Shown here: one piece after another, positions 11,501 to 23,758 of the stretch
Layout of the letters: every line of letters begins with the position of its first letter
Position numbering within the stretch: the first letter of the stretch is position 1
Assembly (NCBI GenBank): GCA_027922465.2
Contig: BQMF02000001.1
Location: 124,001-188,000, forward strand
DNA length: 64,000 bases
Source of the DNA: Turritopsis dohrnii
Lineage: Eukaryota > Cnidaria > Hydrozoa > Anthoathecata > Oceaniidae
Direction of reading: 5' to 3'
Program-made: the position numbers and the translations under genes
Notes under the pieces: model-generated
Seen by the model: the letters and a program-made list of their open reading frames with translations, nothing else
The model's database searches: none
What the model was told of the DNA's origin: nothing

Positions 11501-13008
11501 CCAGTTCCATCTTTCCAATTCCTGTTGACGTAACATTTCAGTTCCATCGTGGTGACGTTATCTGTTCCTGATAACGTATTATTTTAGTTCCAACGTGGTG
11601 ACGTCATGTGTTTCCTGTTGACATAACATTCCAGTTCCATCGTGGTGACGTTGTCTGTTCCTGATGACGTAACATTCCAGTTCCATCGTGGTGACGTTAT
11701 GTGTTTCCTGCTGACGTAACATTCCAGTTCCAACCTGGTGACGTCATGTGTTTCCTGTTGACATGAATTCCAGTTCCATCGTGGTGACGTTATCTGTTCC
11801 TGATAACGTATTATTTTAGTTCCAACGTGGTGTCGTTATGTGTTTCCTGCTGACGTAACATTCCAGTTCCAACGTGGTGACGTCATGTGTTTCCTGTTGA
11901 CATAACATTCCAGTTCCAACGTGGTGTCGTTATGTGTTTCCTGCTGACGTAACATTTTAGTTCCTACGTGGTGACGTTATGTGTTTCCTGCTGACGTAAC
12001 ATTCCAGTTCCATCGTGGTGACGTTATCTGTTTCCTGCTGACGTAACATTTCAGTTCCATCATGGTGACGTTATGTGTTTCCTGCTGATGTAACATTCCA
12101 GTTCCAACGTTGTGACGTTATCTGTTTCCTGCTGACGTAACATTTCAGTTCCATCATGGTGACGTTATGTGTTTCCTGCTGATGTAACATTCCAGTTCCA
12201 ACGTGGTGACGTTATGTGTTTCCTGCTGACGTAACATTCCAGTTCCAACGTGGTGACGTTATGTGTTTCCTGCTGACGTAACATTCCAGTTCCATCGTGG
12301 TGACGTTATCTGTTCCTGCTGATGTAACATTCCAGTTCCATCGTGGTGACGTTATCTGTTCCTGACAACGTATTATTTTAGTTCCAACGTGGTGTCGTTA
12401 TGTGTTTCCTGCTGACGTAACATTTTAGTTCCCACGTGGTGACATTATGTGTTTCCTGCTGACGTAACATTCCAGTTCCACGTGGTGACGTTATCTGTTT
12501 CCTGCTGACGTAACATTCCAGTTCCATCGTGGTGACGTGATCTGTTCCTGCTGATGTAACATTCCAGTTCCATCGTGGTGACGTTATCTGTTCCTGATAA
12601 CGTATTATTTTAGTTCCAACGTGGTGTCGTTATGTGTTTCCTGTTGACATAACATTCCAGTTCCATCGTGGTGATGTTATCTGTTCCTGATAACGTATTA
12701 TTTTAGTTCCAACGTGGTGTCGTTATGTGTTTCCTGCTGACGTAACATTCCAGTTCCAACGTGGTGACGTCATGTATTTCCTGTTGACATAACATTCCAG
12801 TTCCAACGTGGTGTCGTTATGTGTTTCCTGCTGACGTAACATTTTAGTTCCTACGTGGTGACGTTATGTGTTTCCTGCTGACGTAACATTCCAGTTCCAT
12901 CGTGGTGACGTTATCTGTTCCTGCTGAGGTAACATTCCAGTTCCAACGTGGTGACGTTATGTGTTTCCTGATAACGTAACATTTTAGTTCCAACGTGGTG
13001 TCGTTATG
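11501..13008. repeat. Minisatellite, about 47-bp unit, about 32 copies
   Basis: A tandem array of a unit close to 47 bp built around AGTTCCAACGTGGTGACGTT, ATGTGTTTCCTGCTGACG and TAACATTCC. Variants (ATCGTGG, GATAACGTATTATTTTAG, GGTGTCG) recur in blocks, which points to higher-order duplication. The unit length is not a multiple of three and frames close quickly, so it is very unlikely to code. Nearly every unit carries TGACGT, and some carry the full TGACGTCA, which is the CREB/ATF recognition sequence. Confidence 0.95.
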
Positions 13009-14486
13009 AAAATCAAGATGTCTGAAGTCACCGTCGATGTTCAAAACATTTCTTTGTATATTGATAGGGAAATATCCCCACATGAACAATAATTGTATAA
13101 TTTTTCTAATTTTCGTATTATTTTTATTTGTAAATTTTAAAACTCGGGATCATTGAAATTGAAAACACTCATACCAAAAAAGTACACGTATTTTTTTTTT
13201 AATAAAAAACTCGTTTATAAGAAACCACATACTGAAATTCAAAATTGTGAAGAAACTTTCAGTTCTGAATGTTTTCGGCTCCGAAAAATTAAGAAACTGA
13301 GTATTTTATGTTTTAAACATACTTATCTATTTTTCATGCGTTGTCAGTTTCATTGATATAAAATTTCGAATGGGAATTCGATTTGTCGAACTGTCCATTC
13401 CTGTCGAATTCAATTCAGGTTCTTCCTTCTAAACTCCGTAAGAAATATCTGGTTCAAATTTAAGAAACCAATTAAGAAACTTTCAGTACGAAAAAAGGAA
13501 AAGAATTAAGAAACAGCAATACCAGGGCCTGTCACTATTTTCTTATAAAAAAAGTACGTGTAGTCCTTTTAGTTGCAACTTCCTTTACTGTTAGAATGAC
13601 GAGGTAGTATTGGTACGAGGACAAAGTAGTATAAATCCAGTGAACTACCTGATCATTCGTATCTCCAGCTTTGTGTCACTTAAGGCGATAGATGGTTTTT
13701 TTGTCCTATCGTTATAATTCTAGAACACATTTTAATGGACACAGAAATGGTTCTATCGCTTTTTTTTGTGTCTTATTTCTTTTCTAGAGTCTATTATGGA
13801 AAACGATAGAAACCAAAAAGTTTTCAATTCTATCGCTTTAAAAAATTGGACCTACCGCTATGATTTTTGTTCAAATGCGGACGTTCTAAATTGTATTTCA
13901 AAACATTAGAAATCCAAACAAAATATTCGAACGTGCGTTAATTTGCGAGAGTAATTTGCTGATGTTTTGAAAACAAGTCAAGTCATACGTTGAATAATTG
14001 CGATTAGAAAAACAATTAATTTTCTGGAGGATGAGGAAATTTCATAAAAGGAACCTTGTCTACATGACTTTTGTTAATTTCCTTTACCCATATTTATCTT
14101 TTTCTTCGTTTTTGTTTTTCGATTAAAAGAACTGCGAGGAGCATCAAAATCAAGGCCCTACCATTTTTTCAAAAGTATTATATAACTGAAAATGTCTGGC
14201 ACTATCGCATTCTGTGTTCTTATTATTTCAGTGGACACGCTATTAGTGATAGCATTTTAAATACAGCGATAGAAATGAATGACTATTTTATTCCCATTGC
14301 TTTAGAAAAATAGGGATGAGCTCTATCTCTTTTCAGTTCTTTCAATCCTTTGCACGTCATGAAACAATCATCTAAGGGGGTGGTGTTCTAGAACCTTGTA
14401 AAGGAGTGATTTTCCCAGGAAAGATATACTTCCTGCAAAATCATTATATTGCAAGTTGGTCACTTTGATCACGTTTTGTATTATAG
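13009..14486. other. Intergenic, no gene seen
   Basis: AT-rich sequence. Strings such as TCTATCGCT and AGCGATAGA recur in both orientations between 13684 and 14330, suggesting remains of a foldback element, but no paired arms could be delimited. Confidence 0.35.
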
Positions 14487-14629
14487 AACGTTGTGGCGAC
14501 AAACGAGTCTCCCCTGGTTACAAGGACCCTCCTGGTTACAAAGACCTTCCTGGTTACAAGGACCCTCCCGGTTACAAGGACCTTCCTGAAAACATTTCAA
14601 CGCTTACTGTGCAAATAAAACTCAAGTAG
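14487..14629 (+). CDS. Candidate terminal exon with PGYKD[P/L] hexapeptide repeats
   Basis: After a TGTATTATAG acceptor, a phase-1 frame reads RCGDKRVS and then four tandem hexapeptides, alternating PGYKDP and PGYKDL. It ends in PENISTLTVQIKLK and a TAG stop at 14627-14629. The repeat is an 18-bp DNA minisatellite whose synonymous differences (AAG/AAA, CCT/CCC) keep the peptide unchanged. An AATAAA overlaps the last codons (about 14613-14618). A KR pair sits just before the repeats, which could be a processing site. Pro/Gly/Tyr/Lys hexapeptides resemble secreted structural or adhesive proteins. No upstream exon was found, and the downstream gene is on the other strand. The frame may be a chance reading of a short minisatellite. 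Confidence 0.35.
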
Positions 14630-14969
14630 ATTTGAGTTCGGTTGCTTGAATTTTCGGTGTAATCTGTACATAAACATTTCATATAAATAAGTGTATCAAT
14701 ATAAAATTTACAATTCCCTACATAGTAATCGTTTTTAATAACAACCAGTTTTTATGAGACGTTCTATGCATCGTTCGTAACAGAACGACATTGTGAATTA
14801 TCCAGGTATAGAAAATATTACCAGTATTACCACCGTCTACAAATACTTACATCGGCAAAATCATTCCTTGACGAAATTGTAAACTAAACTGTAGCGAAAT
14901 CATCAACAGGAAATTTGCCAGATGGAGCTGAAGTATAGGTCGATGATTTCTTTCTATTTTGGTCTTCTT

Positions 14970-17900
14970 TCATAAATCACCTCTTTCACTGTGATTGACG
15001 CGTACACCAGCCATCTCTAAAATCGCTTTGTCAGTGTCCCATTGACCTGGGAGTTTTACCTGGCATAAAAAAATACATTTCTTGCATTATGTTTGATACT
15101 GATAATAAAAGCAGATGCGCCTTAAAAGTTCACTCATCACATGCTCTTGAAGGTATAATCTCGTAAGCAACTTCCATCAAATCTATCTTCTGATTGCAAA
15201 AAAACAAAAGCGTTTTACGTTCGGCTATAAAATCTGGGGTGCTTATGTGATTGCAGTTATTATTTATTTATGGAGTAAAACTTATGTAATTTTCTGAAAC
15301 ATGTATGGACACTCAAGCAAGTGAAACCTCTATCATAAAGTTTCCAAGAACTGTATCAACAACGCTTAAAAACCCACTAAGAACCTGCCTTTAGAATATG
15401 GGAGACCTTTACAAATTACCTTTTTCCGTTTTTCGACTTCATGGCGTTCCCACCTTTTCATATCTGCTTGTGATCGAATCGCTTCCACTCCACCGCATCC
15501 CCAAACCTAAACAACCCCAAAAACGTCTCATGTGAAAGTTTTGAATACGTATTTTTTAATCTATAAATATTTATACATACATATAAAAACTTCTAAAATC
15601 TGGCACAGACCTTTTTGCCATAAGACAAATAATTAGACTAACATCCACTCCTACATACAGCATGCTGGATAACCAAGTATACACTTACACAAAGCCAAAC
15701 ATAACAAGATCTCATCTTACTTCCATTCTTTCAACTTGCACTTCAGGTGAGCCAAGAACGAAATTCAATGTTGCAGTTGATAAATCTGTCGAAATCTTCA
15801 GCTTTGGTCTCATCTCACTACCGATGAGGAGACCAGTAGGAACAGAGCGACCTGTCTCCTTCAGGTACACCATTTTAGAACTTCCTAAGACAAGCAAAAA
15901 ATATAATATTCACAGTTGCTAGTATGAATGAAATAAATAACAACAACAACAACAACATAACGATAGCAATAATAGGGTAGAATAAATGGTTTATGTTTTA
16001 AATGGAGTTTCATCAAAATCACTAGGTTGTGATGAACAAAACTCGCTTGTAGCTCACCTATCTTCTTCTATTTATCTTGAAATGAGCGATACAAAGCAAT
16101 TACCTTCTATCAGTTCAACTTTTGGAGACAACTGTAACAGCTTGGTGTAAGGTCCCCCAAACTTCTCAGGGGAATCACTAAAAGAATCATAAAAAACAGA
16201 ACATCATTCTAAGCAACTGAATAATTAGTTAATCATTTGCACCAATGGAAGTTTCAATTAAGAAAATTAGCTACTCTGGCCTTGCATATAAATCCCAGAA
16301 AACATTATAGGATTTTACAATGTTGAACTGTCTTTATATAGTTCTCAGTCACATCTGTTAATCCGATAAAAACGGTAATTGGTGGTGGGGATTGGGTATA
16401 GGGATGCAATTCAAACACATACGTCCAGTGTTGATCCAAAGCTAGTACTACAAATACGCCATTTTGAAATTCCATCAAGGTGATGGTTGGACTTTTGTAA
16501 GCCATCACTCGATGTTTGAATCTAGATAAGGAAGAAATATTATACGTGATGATATTTTGAATCTTGAGTAGACAGAAATTCGTCAGCCCGATCTATGAAA
16601 AAAGTGTCACTTAGGTAAATCAATACAACAGCGAACAAACAAATAAAAATAAGGAAACATCTAACGCATGTTTTACCGGTTCAAACTAAGTCCGTGTTGA
16701 TTACTATCGAACAATAAATTCCATGTATAATCTGCATTCTCTACATCGTCGACACCATCCTGACCAACAGAAACAACAGCCATTAGTAGTAACCCATGCT
16801 AACAAGAACTTTCCCGCAAGTGATAGAAGCTGTATTATACTTGAACAAAGGTCTAACCTCGCTCACTTTGAACTTATTTTCGAGACTTGTGAAGCATGTG
16901 GGAAGCACGCAGCATAAAAACCATAAAACTGTCTCGGAGAGCATCACATTGGATGAACTACATTCTACCGGTGGAGATAACATCTAGACAATAGGCACGA
17001 AATTGATTATGGAGAATTGACAAATAAAAAATGTATGTTGGAGACGCCAAGAGCCAAGAGTATCAAAAGAAAGGGGGTGACAAGTACTTTTTGAAGTAAT
17101 AGTAAGTCCACCAGAATCCAAACTCGTATAGTGTTCCAATGATAACAACAAAAATATCATTTCCAAATATTTCAATATTATAAATTTCAGTTTTTAGTAA
17201 CAAACTTCTAGTTATGGTTTGTCTATCATATATATCTGTCTGGATACTTTGTAAACACATCCTTATTTCATTTCTTTCCTGTCCCTTTTGCAACTTCTCT
17301 GTTCCTTTCAAAATATTAGGGAATTTAAGAGACGGCAACGAGGTGATTGAAACAAACGTTTTCAAAGTCGTCTTTTGAAATCATATTAACATTGGTAAAA
17401 CAATTTCAGAATTAAATCTTCTTGTCTCATGTAGATCATATCCGCATACCCTTTCCATATTCTTATTTGTAAAATTAGTCGTTAAAAGCCCATAAACATA
17501 TATCACAAGGAAATACAGAAAAAAACCTTACAAGAAACTAAAAATGGAAGCTGAAAATGGTGACATCTAACCATTGTCAGCAGTAGTAAAGGAGAACATA
17601 CAGTCGATGTAAAACACTAAAATGGTGACATCTCACCATTGTCAGCAGTAGTAAAGGAGAACATACAGTCGATGTAAAACACTAAAAGCGATAGAACTAA
17701 ATCGAGAAGAATTGGAACTTGTACATACTCAAATTACTTAATTGACTTCACTGAAATTATTGAAATTTTGGAATAGCGTTGAAGGTTAATTTGTAGCAAT
17801 TCACCAGACTCTTGTTTTTTTTTCAGTAGTTTCATGAAAGCTGTCCAACTTTTTGAAGCAACAGAAAGTACAAAATGATTTATTTACCTTCGCAATTTAT

Positions 17901-20579
17901 TGATACGCATATATCTAAATTCATCACACATAAAATCCAAGTAAAAATCATTGTCAAATAACATATAAAAACATTGGAACAGCTACCCTTTTAGCAGTGG
18001 TCTTGTAATATTTTTTTTACGATTGGAAGTCTTAATCGTCCCAGTTCCCTTACTTTGAAAAGCGTTTCCATCATGGCTGGTTAAAGTCGCTTATTTACTG
18101 TCATTAGTATGCAGTTATATAACAGAATACACAGTGGTAGCAGATGCACATTCATTTGACTTCCTCATCTTGCATAATAATCAGAATTATAATAACAGCA
18201 ACAACAACAACGTACCTCAAACTGACCTTTCATTTTTGCAGTTAAAAATTTAGAATGCAACCACGCTTGAAATCCACAAAACAATGTTGGAAAACTATGA
18301 AGTGCCCACGCTATAAACGAATCCCTCTGTATGGATGGCTTGTCATTCATCTAAAAGCAACAAGTTTTTGAAATTCCTCTAATGGCACGATACCTAGGAT
18401 AAACGGCATTGCAGTTGAATGAAGAGAAGATGAAGTTGCATTGAAATCCATTCCATTCATTTAGTAAACGGTATTAGCTTAAACCTCGTATGCTGTAGAA
18501 AACACTGGCTTTCTCTACATGAAGGGGTAAGTTATAAGTAGAAATTTTTTTCTTCATTTCCAAATACCATGATCGATTGACAATTTCAAATTTTTTTCTT
18601 CATTTCCGAGTCATGCCAGCGACTATAACAGTGTGAATCAATCCTCTCTGCTTAGCACGCAGCAAGAGAGTAGGAATGATGTCTAGGATGGTTGTCTAGT
18701 TGAGCGGTTCCTATCATTACAGCTACCGTAGCCCAAATGGGGGCTTTAAAAGCTCTAGGACCCTCATTGATAACAGTACCTTAAGGAACTGAAGAGGCTA
18801 TCTTGGGTAAACATTCGTAAATAAATAAATAAATACATACAATTTGAACCATTCAGTTGGAACAACAAGAATAAAATACAAGCATAAAGAAAATAACAAG
18901 AAAACAAACAAACAAACATGTAAGCCCTCACACAAGAGTCCAGCAGACCAGCGATTAGTGGATCATTTGCTTCGACTTGTTCAGGAACATTTGAATAGTT
19001 CGCTTGGAGGATTCCAAATCGAAAACATTCGTTGAAAACGACTCTTATATCTGAAACATTCAATCAAAACAACTCTTATATCCAAAGAAAATTACAAAGA
19101 ATGTTTTTCTTTTATATAAAACTAGATTCTTGTCCATCGCTCATGGTATTGATACGAAGTAATATCATCACTAACCCTCTTAACTGGGTTATCCAAAAGC
19201 CATGACTAAACCAGTAGCTCACACTCTAAACTCTTAAAACCTGAAGGGATTTCAACACTCAATTTTGAGAACAGTGGTTCTGTGTATCTGGTTCTACAGT
19301 ATTGAGGTGTGCGACCTGATTAGGAGCTCAGAGAGAAAAAAAGGTTCATACTCCATATAATATATTATATAATATATAAAAATACAAAAAAACTACATTT
19401 TAAATGTCAAGCTTTCGAGTTACTCTCTTCGTCAGGATATATAATATAGGATTATATAATATATATATATATATATAGCTGAGTAGGAGAGGGAATGCAC
19501 CAACATAAATAGAAAGTTCAGGAGAAGTGCACTTTCAAGAAAAAGTTAGGTAATACCCTCCTCAAACTTATTTCTTCGATGTGAATAACATCAATCACTA
19601 ATAGCAACAATAATACAGAATCATGTTCTCTGAAACCTGGAAGCAAATTTCAAGATACCGCTACATGAGTAAAACAGAGGTATCAAAACAGTCTTTTACC
19701 TTCTTGAGAAACTTCTGGACTGCTTGTAGTCATTAGGTCAAAATAAAACTGCACTTGATTCTCCTTACCCTCATATTCTAAAAAAAACCAAAAAAACAAA
19801 ACAAAACAGAAACAGCTTTTACAGTATTAACAACTAAAGTGCCAGTATGCCTCACTGTGTTGTATGAGAAACTCACCCATATTGAGAATGTGATTAACTC
19901 TTTCAGCAAATAAAGCCTTGGTAACTGCAGATGAGTTTATCAGATCAACAAAATAACGGTGGAATAAGTTATAGGCGACCGTCTTGCTTGGACCAGAAAA
20001 GTATTTCTTAAAAACAAAACGTGGATTCAAAAATTGAGAACATTATAATTATATAATAGAAAGATTTGAAAAACCCAACATAACAAATAAAGTTTGTTGA
20101 GGAGACTAGAATACTTAAAAGCCTTCCCGAATAGATTCCCATCTCCATCTCCAGAAAAGCCAAAAAAAGTAGTATTGTATCGAAGAAATTAAGTAACTCA
20201 AGATTTATCAGTTCTTCCATGTGTACAGTAATACTTTTTTTTAGAACGAGCATTATTTTCTACTAAATTTTCTGAAAAAATGAAATACTTGGAAATTTGA
20301 GTTAAACTTAAAAACACCAAAAATAGGCTCCTTGATGTTTCAAATTTTGATGTCCTTCAGGCAAATAAGTTAATAAATACTTACAATACATAGATCTTTG
20401 CTGAGGATGCCATAATCACAAAGGTCCTAAGGAGTAAGCAGATAAGATACAACTGCACACTAGCAATAGAATGATTGTTATGACTGACAAGAAGTATGTA
20501 TTACCAAGTATAATTCCTCCAACTTTTCCTGATGTGGTATTTGCACTTGAGTTGGTTTGGAGCTTCCAGAATTTCCCAT
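14970..20579 (-). CDS. TLDc-domain protein, MEAK7-like (13 coding exons, 430 aa)
   Basis: Exons on the minus strand: 20579-20505, 20426-20385, 20006-19877, 19777-19700, 19050-18932, 18350-18216, 16983-16867, 16759-16677, 16521-16423, 16177-16104, 15884-15721, 15506-15420, 15059-14970. All junctions are GT-AG, phases agree throughout, and the total is 1293 nt including TGA. The protein begins MGNSGSS, an N-myristoylation signal (MGxxxS). Residues 1-190 form the alpha-helical, EF-hand-like N region (FIAWALHSFPTLFCGF). The TLDc domain follows with LSETVLWFLCCVLP, WNLLFDSNQHGLSLNRF and EKFGGPYTKLLQLSP, and ends at EVWGCG (about 372-378). The C tail (AILEMAG...HSERGDL) matches the MEAK7 tail. Human MEAK7 (456 aa) acts at the lysosomal membrane in an alternative mTOR pathway; that role here is inferred. 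For exon 6 I chose GAG|GTACGT, and for exon 5 TGT|GTGAGG, because only these keep the frame. Confidence 0.88.
17556..17685. repeat. 65-bp tandem duplication in an intron of the MEAK7-like gene
   Basis: Two nearly identical 65-bp copies (17556-17620 and 17621-17685), each starting AATGGTGACATCT, lie between exons 7 and 6. Only about one base differs, so the duplication is recent. Confidence 0.9.
19413..19435 (-). ncRNA. Hammerhead-like core motif in an intron
   Basis: The minus strand reads CTGACGA, one A, a GAG/CTC stem with an AGTAA loop, then GAAAG, followed by CTTGACATTT. This has the same layout as the motif in the inverted repeat at 9730-10214: CTGANGA, one extra base, stem II, GAAA. 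It lies in an AT-repeat-rich part of intron 4 of the MEAK7-like gene. Helices I and III and a cleavage site could not be drawn with confidence, so activity is not claimed. Confidence 0.3.
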
Positions 20580-22311
20580 TTTGTTACTGATTGTCTTTCT
20601 TATTCCATGTTTTGAACGTTTTCAAATCTTTCCATTGCAATACTCCTTTCAATCGTTTCATCCATTTAACGGATAGGATTCAGTTTTATAGCTTTCTCTG
20701 AAATAGAATCTCATGAAATGAAAATCTATGTATGAATTCGTTGTTGTCATTTCCAACTGAAACTGTGACAGTTTCCGTAAAGATAATTAAATTAATCAAT
20801 TAAATGCATATACAAAGACCAGATAAGAGACTTTCTAAATCAGAATCACTCTCAGTTAAACATTAATTGCACAGAAAATATTTCACTAAACAGACCACAC
20901 AAGACTTCATTTCTCTGTTAAATATCAATAACTCATGCAGACAGTAAATTCCTCTGACAATTTCTCCTGGTTTTGAAACTTCGTAACAGTATTCGAAAAC
21001 TATGTCTTGTCCTGTATCAGTGTATCTGTATAAGCAACTCTTTGATTTGCATAGTTATGCTTACAAACATAAACACATAGTTGGAAAAACCATCAGAGGA
21101 ATTGATGCAACAATGAATGTAAAACGGGGAAAATGAACTTCAAAGAAAATGGAAACCTTCAGAACAAGTGGTACTCCAGAAAATCATCATCACATATAAA
21201 TGTAACACAAAACATTATTGTAATTATGCTAATATGAATCAAGCGTAGTTATATCATAGTCATATTCATTTTTCTATAGACTGTGGTTATATGAAATATT
21301 ACCTTTACATGTCATATTTTTTGTATAATTTTCAACAAACAATAACAAAACTCACTGAAGAAAGTTTTTCATAGACAAAACATATGCACCATGAAATTGA
21401 ATATTCTACAAATGAAAGACTATGCATATCAAACTTGGTTGGATGGTCATGAATGGTGGTTCAGGCAATGTTCAAGAGATACCTTATTGAATTTAACGTT
21501 TGACTGTTAGTTTCAATTTTTTAAAAATTGATTGAAATCTGAAAAATAACCACTGTGAAAAAATGGAACCTGAGGAAAAACTAACACAGAGAATCTGAAA
21601 AAAAAACAAAAGCATAGTAATTCGAAAATCCCAGAAAATAAGATCTATGTTAATATAATACCAGGACTGGGACTAACAGCAAAGGAATTCTGAAATATAG
21701 ATGTAGTTAATAATAAAACATATAATTTAATGATTTTCTCGCAGGTGCCAAAGATGAAAGAGAAGCAAAATATTAAGATAGTATCGAAAGCTTAGAGCAT
21801 AAAGAAAAAGCAAGAAAAAAAGTTGAAAAATTAATTAGAAATAGACCATGTGTATCTAGCATATTAAGACACTGTTAGGATTTACATGAAACTTTACAAC
21901 CTTATTACATCATAATTCATAGAATATTCTGGTGTTGTCATGAAAAAAGCATAGAATAGCTATGGTAGGTCATGATTATAAGAAGCACAGATCTAAAATC
22001 AAATAATTCATACATACCCATTTGAGGTATTATATGTTAATGAATTGAAAGAAAAGGAACATTTTTTAGAAATGGATAGTCAACAATTTTTATTGTTGAA
22101 CTGCAAAGATTATTAAATTGACATTGTGCCATGGAGTAAGGTTTTCGGTCAGTTAGGATATAAATTTCCACATATTTCATTTCATATAAAATTACTTATC
22201 ATTGGAATACCTGATATCATGGAATGTAAAGATATGAAAACATGAAAATTAGTGTATTTTCACTTTTTCTTTGATGGATTAATATCTGGATTTATCTTTA
22301 AAATGCTTCTT
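20580..22311. other. 5' flank of the MEAK7-like gene; no other gene seen
   Basis: AT-rich and without convincing open frames. The promoter and any 5' UTR exon of the minus-strand MEAK7-like gene should lie in the first part, but no specific element was recognised. Confidence 0.4.
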
Positions 22312-23758
22312 CCCTGTTTCAGCTATGGAGCTGAATCAAAATGAAAATGTTGCTGGTTGCAAACAAAGTAAGGAACATTATTTTACATTACAGTGTGCAT
22401 ATATTGGAAAATAATTTCCAAGCAAAACAAAGCTGTGTGTTCACAGAAAATGTTTTATTCTTTTTTTTAAAATATCAAGGGTGGGGTCTCAGCTCAAAAT
22501 TGAAAATTTGAAAATTATTAAGACATTCTAAGTACAAAATCGTGGAGTACTGTAATCATTTCTTTGAAAAATTCTTTTTTATTTTTTTTTATTTTACAAT
22601 CCCTGTTTCAGCTATGGAGCTGAATCAAAATGAAAATGTTGCTGGTTGCAAACAAAGTAAGGAACATTATTTTATATTACAGTGTGCATATATTGGAAAA
22701 TAATTTCCAAGCAAAACAAAGCTGTGTGTTCACAGAAAATGTTTTATTCTTTTTTTTTAAATATCAAGGGTGGGGTCTCAGCTCAAAATTGAAAATTTGC
22801 AAATTATTAAGACATTCTAAGTACAAAATCATGGAGTACTGTAATCATTTCTTTGAAAAATTCTTTTTTATTTTTTTTTATTTTACAATCCCTGTTTCAG
22901 CTATGGAGCTGAATCAAAATGAAAATGTTGCTGGTTGCAAACAAAGTAAGGAACATTATTTTATATTACAGTGTGCATATATTGGAAAATAATTTCCAAG
23001 CAAAACAAAGCTGTGTGTTCACAGAAAATGTTTTATTCTTTTTTTTTAAATATCAAGGGTGGGGTCTCAGCTCAAAATTGAAAATTTGCAAATTATTAAG
23101 ACATTCTAAGTACAAAATCATGGAGTACTGTAATCATTTCTTTGAAAAATTCTTTTTTATTTTTTTTTATTTTACAATCCCTGTTTCAGCTATGGAGCTG
23201 AATCAAAATGAAAATGTTGCTGGTTGCAAACAAAGTAAGGAACATTATTTTATATTACAGTGTGCATATATTGGAAAATAATTTCCAAGCAAAACAAAGC
23301 TGTGTGTTCACAGAAAATGTTTTATTCTTTTTTTTTAAATATCAAGGGTGGGGTCTCAGCTCAAAATTGAAAATTTGCAAATTATTAAGACATTCTAAGT
23401 ACAAAATCATGGAGTACTGTAATCATTTCTTTGAAAAATTCTTTTTTATTTTTTTTTATTTTACAATCCCTGTTTCAGCTATGGAGCTGAATCAAAATGA
23501 AAATGTTGCTGGTTGCAAACAAAGTAAGGAACATTATTTTATATTACAGTGTGCATATATTGGAAAATAATTTCCAAGCAAAACAAAGCTGTGTGTTCAC
23601 AGAAAATGTTTTATTCTTTTTTTTTAAATATCAAGGGTGGGGTCTCAGCTCAAAATTGAAAATTTGAAAATTATTAAGACATTCTAAGTACAAAATCGTG
23701 GAGTACTGTAATCATTTCTTTGAAGAATTATTTTTTCTTTTTTTTTATTATACAATCC
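22312..23758 (+). repeat. Tandem array of five 289-bp units, each with a 45-nt exon-like segment
   Basis: Units repeat every 289 bp. In each, a pyrimidine-rich tract ending CCCTGTTTCAG precedes a 45-nt segment (22323-22367, 22612-22656, 22901-22945, 23190-23234, 23479-23523), which is followed by GTAAGG. Only the frame that enters in phase 1 is open, reading MELNQNENVAGCKQ, and it leaves in phase 1. Chained copies would therefore encode a 15-residue repeat with one cysteine each. Units 2-4 look identical. The first and last share variants (GAAAATT, ATCGTGG) that differ from the middle ones, as expected from unequal exchange. Each open frame of 120 codons across the array is an artefact of the tandem repeat. 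Parent gene unknown. Confidence 0.75.

Noticed and set aside
12844..13089. Minus-strand 81-codon frame
   Set aside because: It lies within the 47-bp minisatellite and stays open only because of the repeat; the unit length shifts frame.
18918..18931. Alternative exon 5 donor in the MEAK7-like gene (CAT|GTTTGT)
   Set aside because: It leaves phase 2 and would put a stop in exon 6. TGT|GTGAGG restores phase 0.
22630..23570. Three identical 120-codon plus-strand frames as protein genes
   Set aside because: They are the same frame read across adjacent 289-bp tandem units. They cross the intron-like tracts, and the unit is not a multiple of three. The splice-bounded 45-nt segments explain them better.
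22312..23758. CRISPR array
   Set aside because: Long direct repeats without spacers in a eukaryotic intron-like setting; no repeat-spacer structure.
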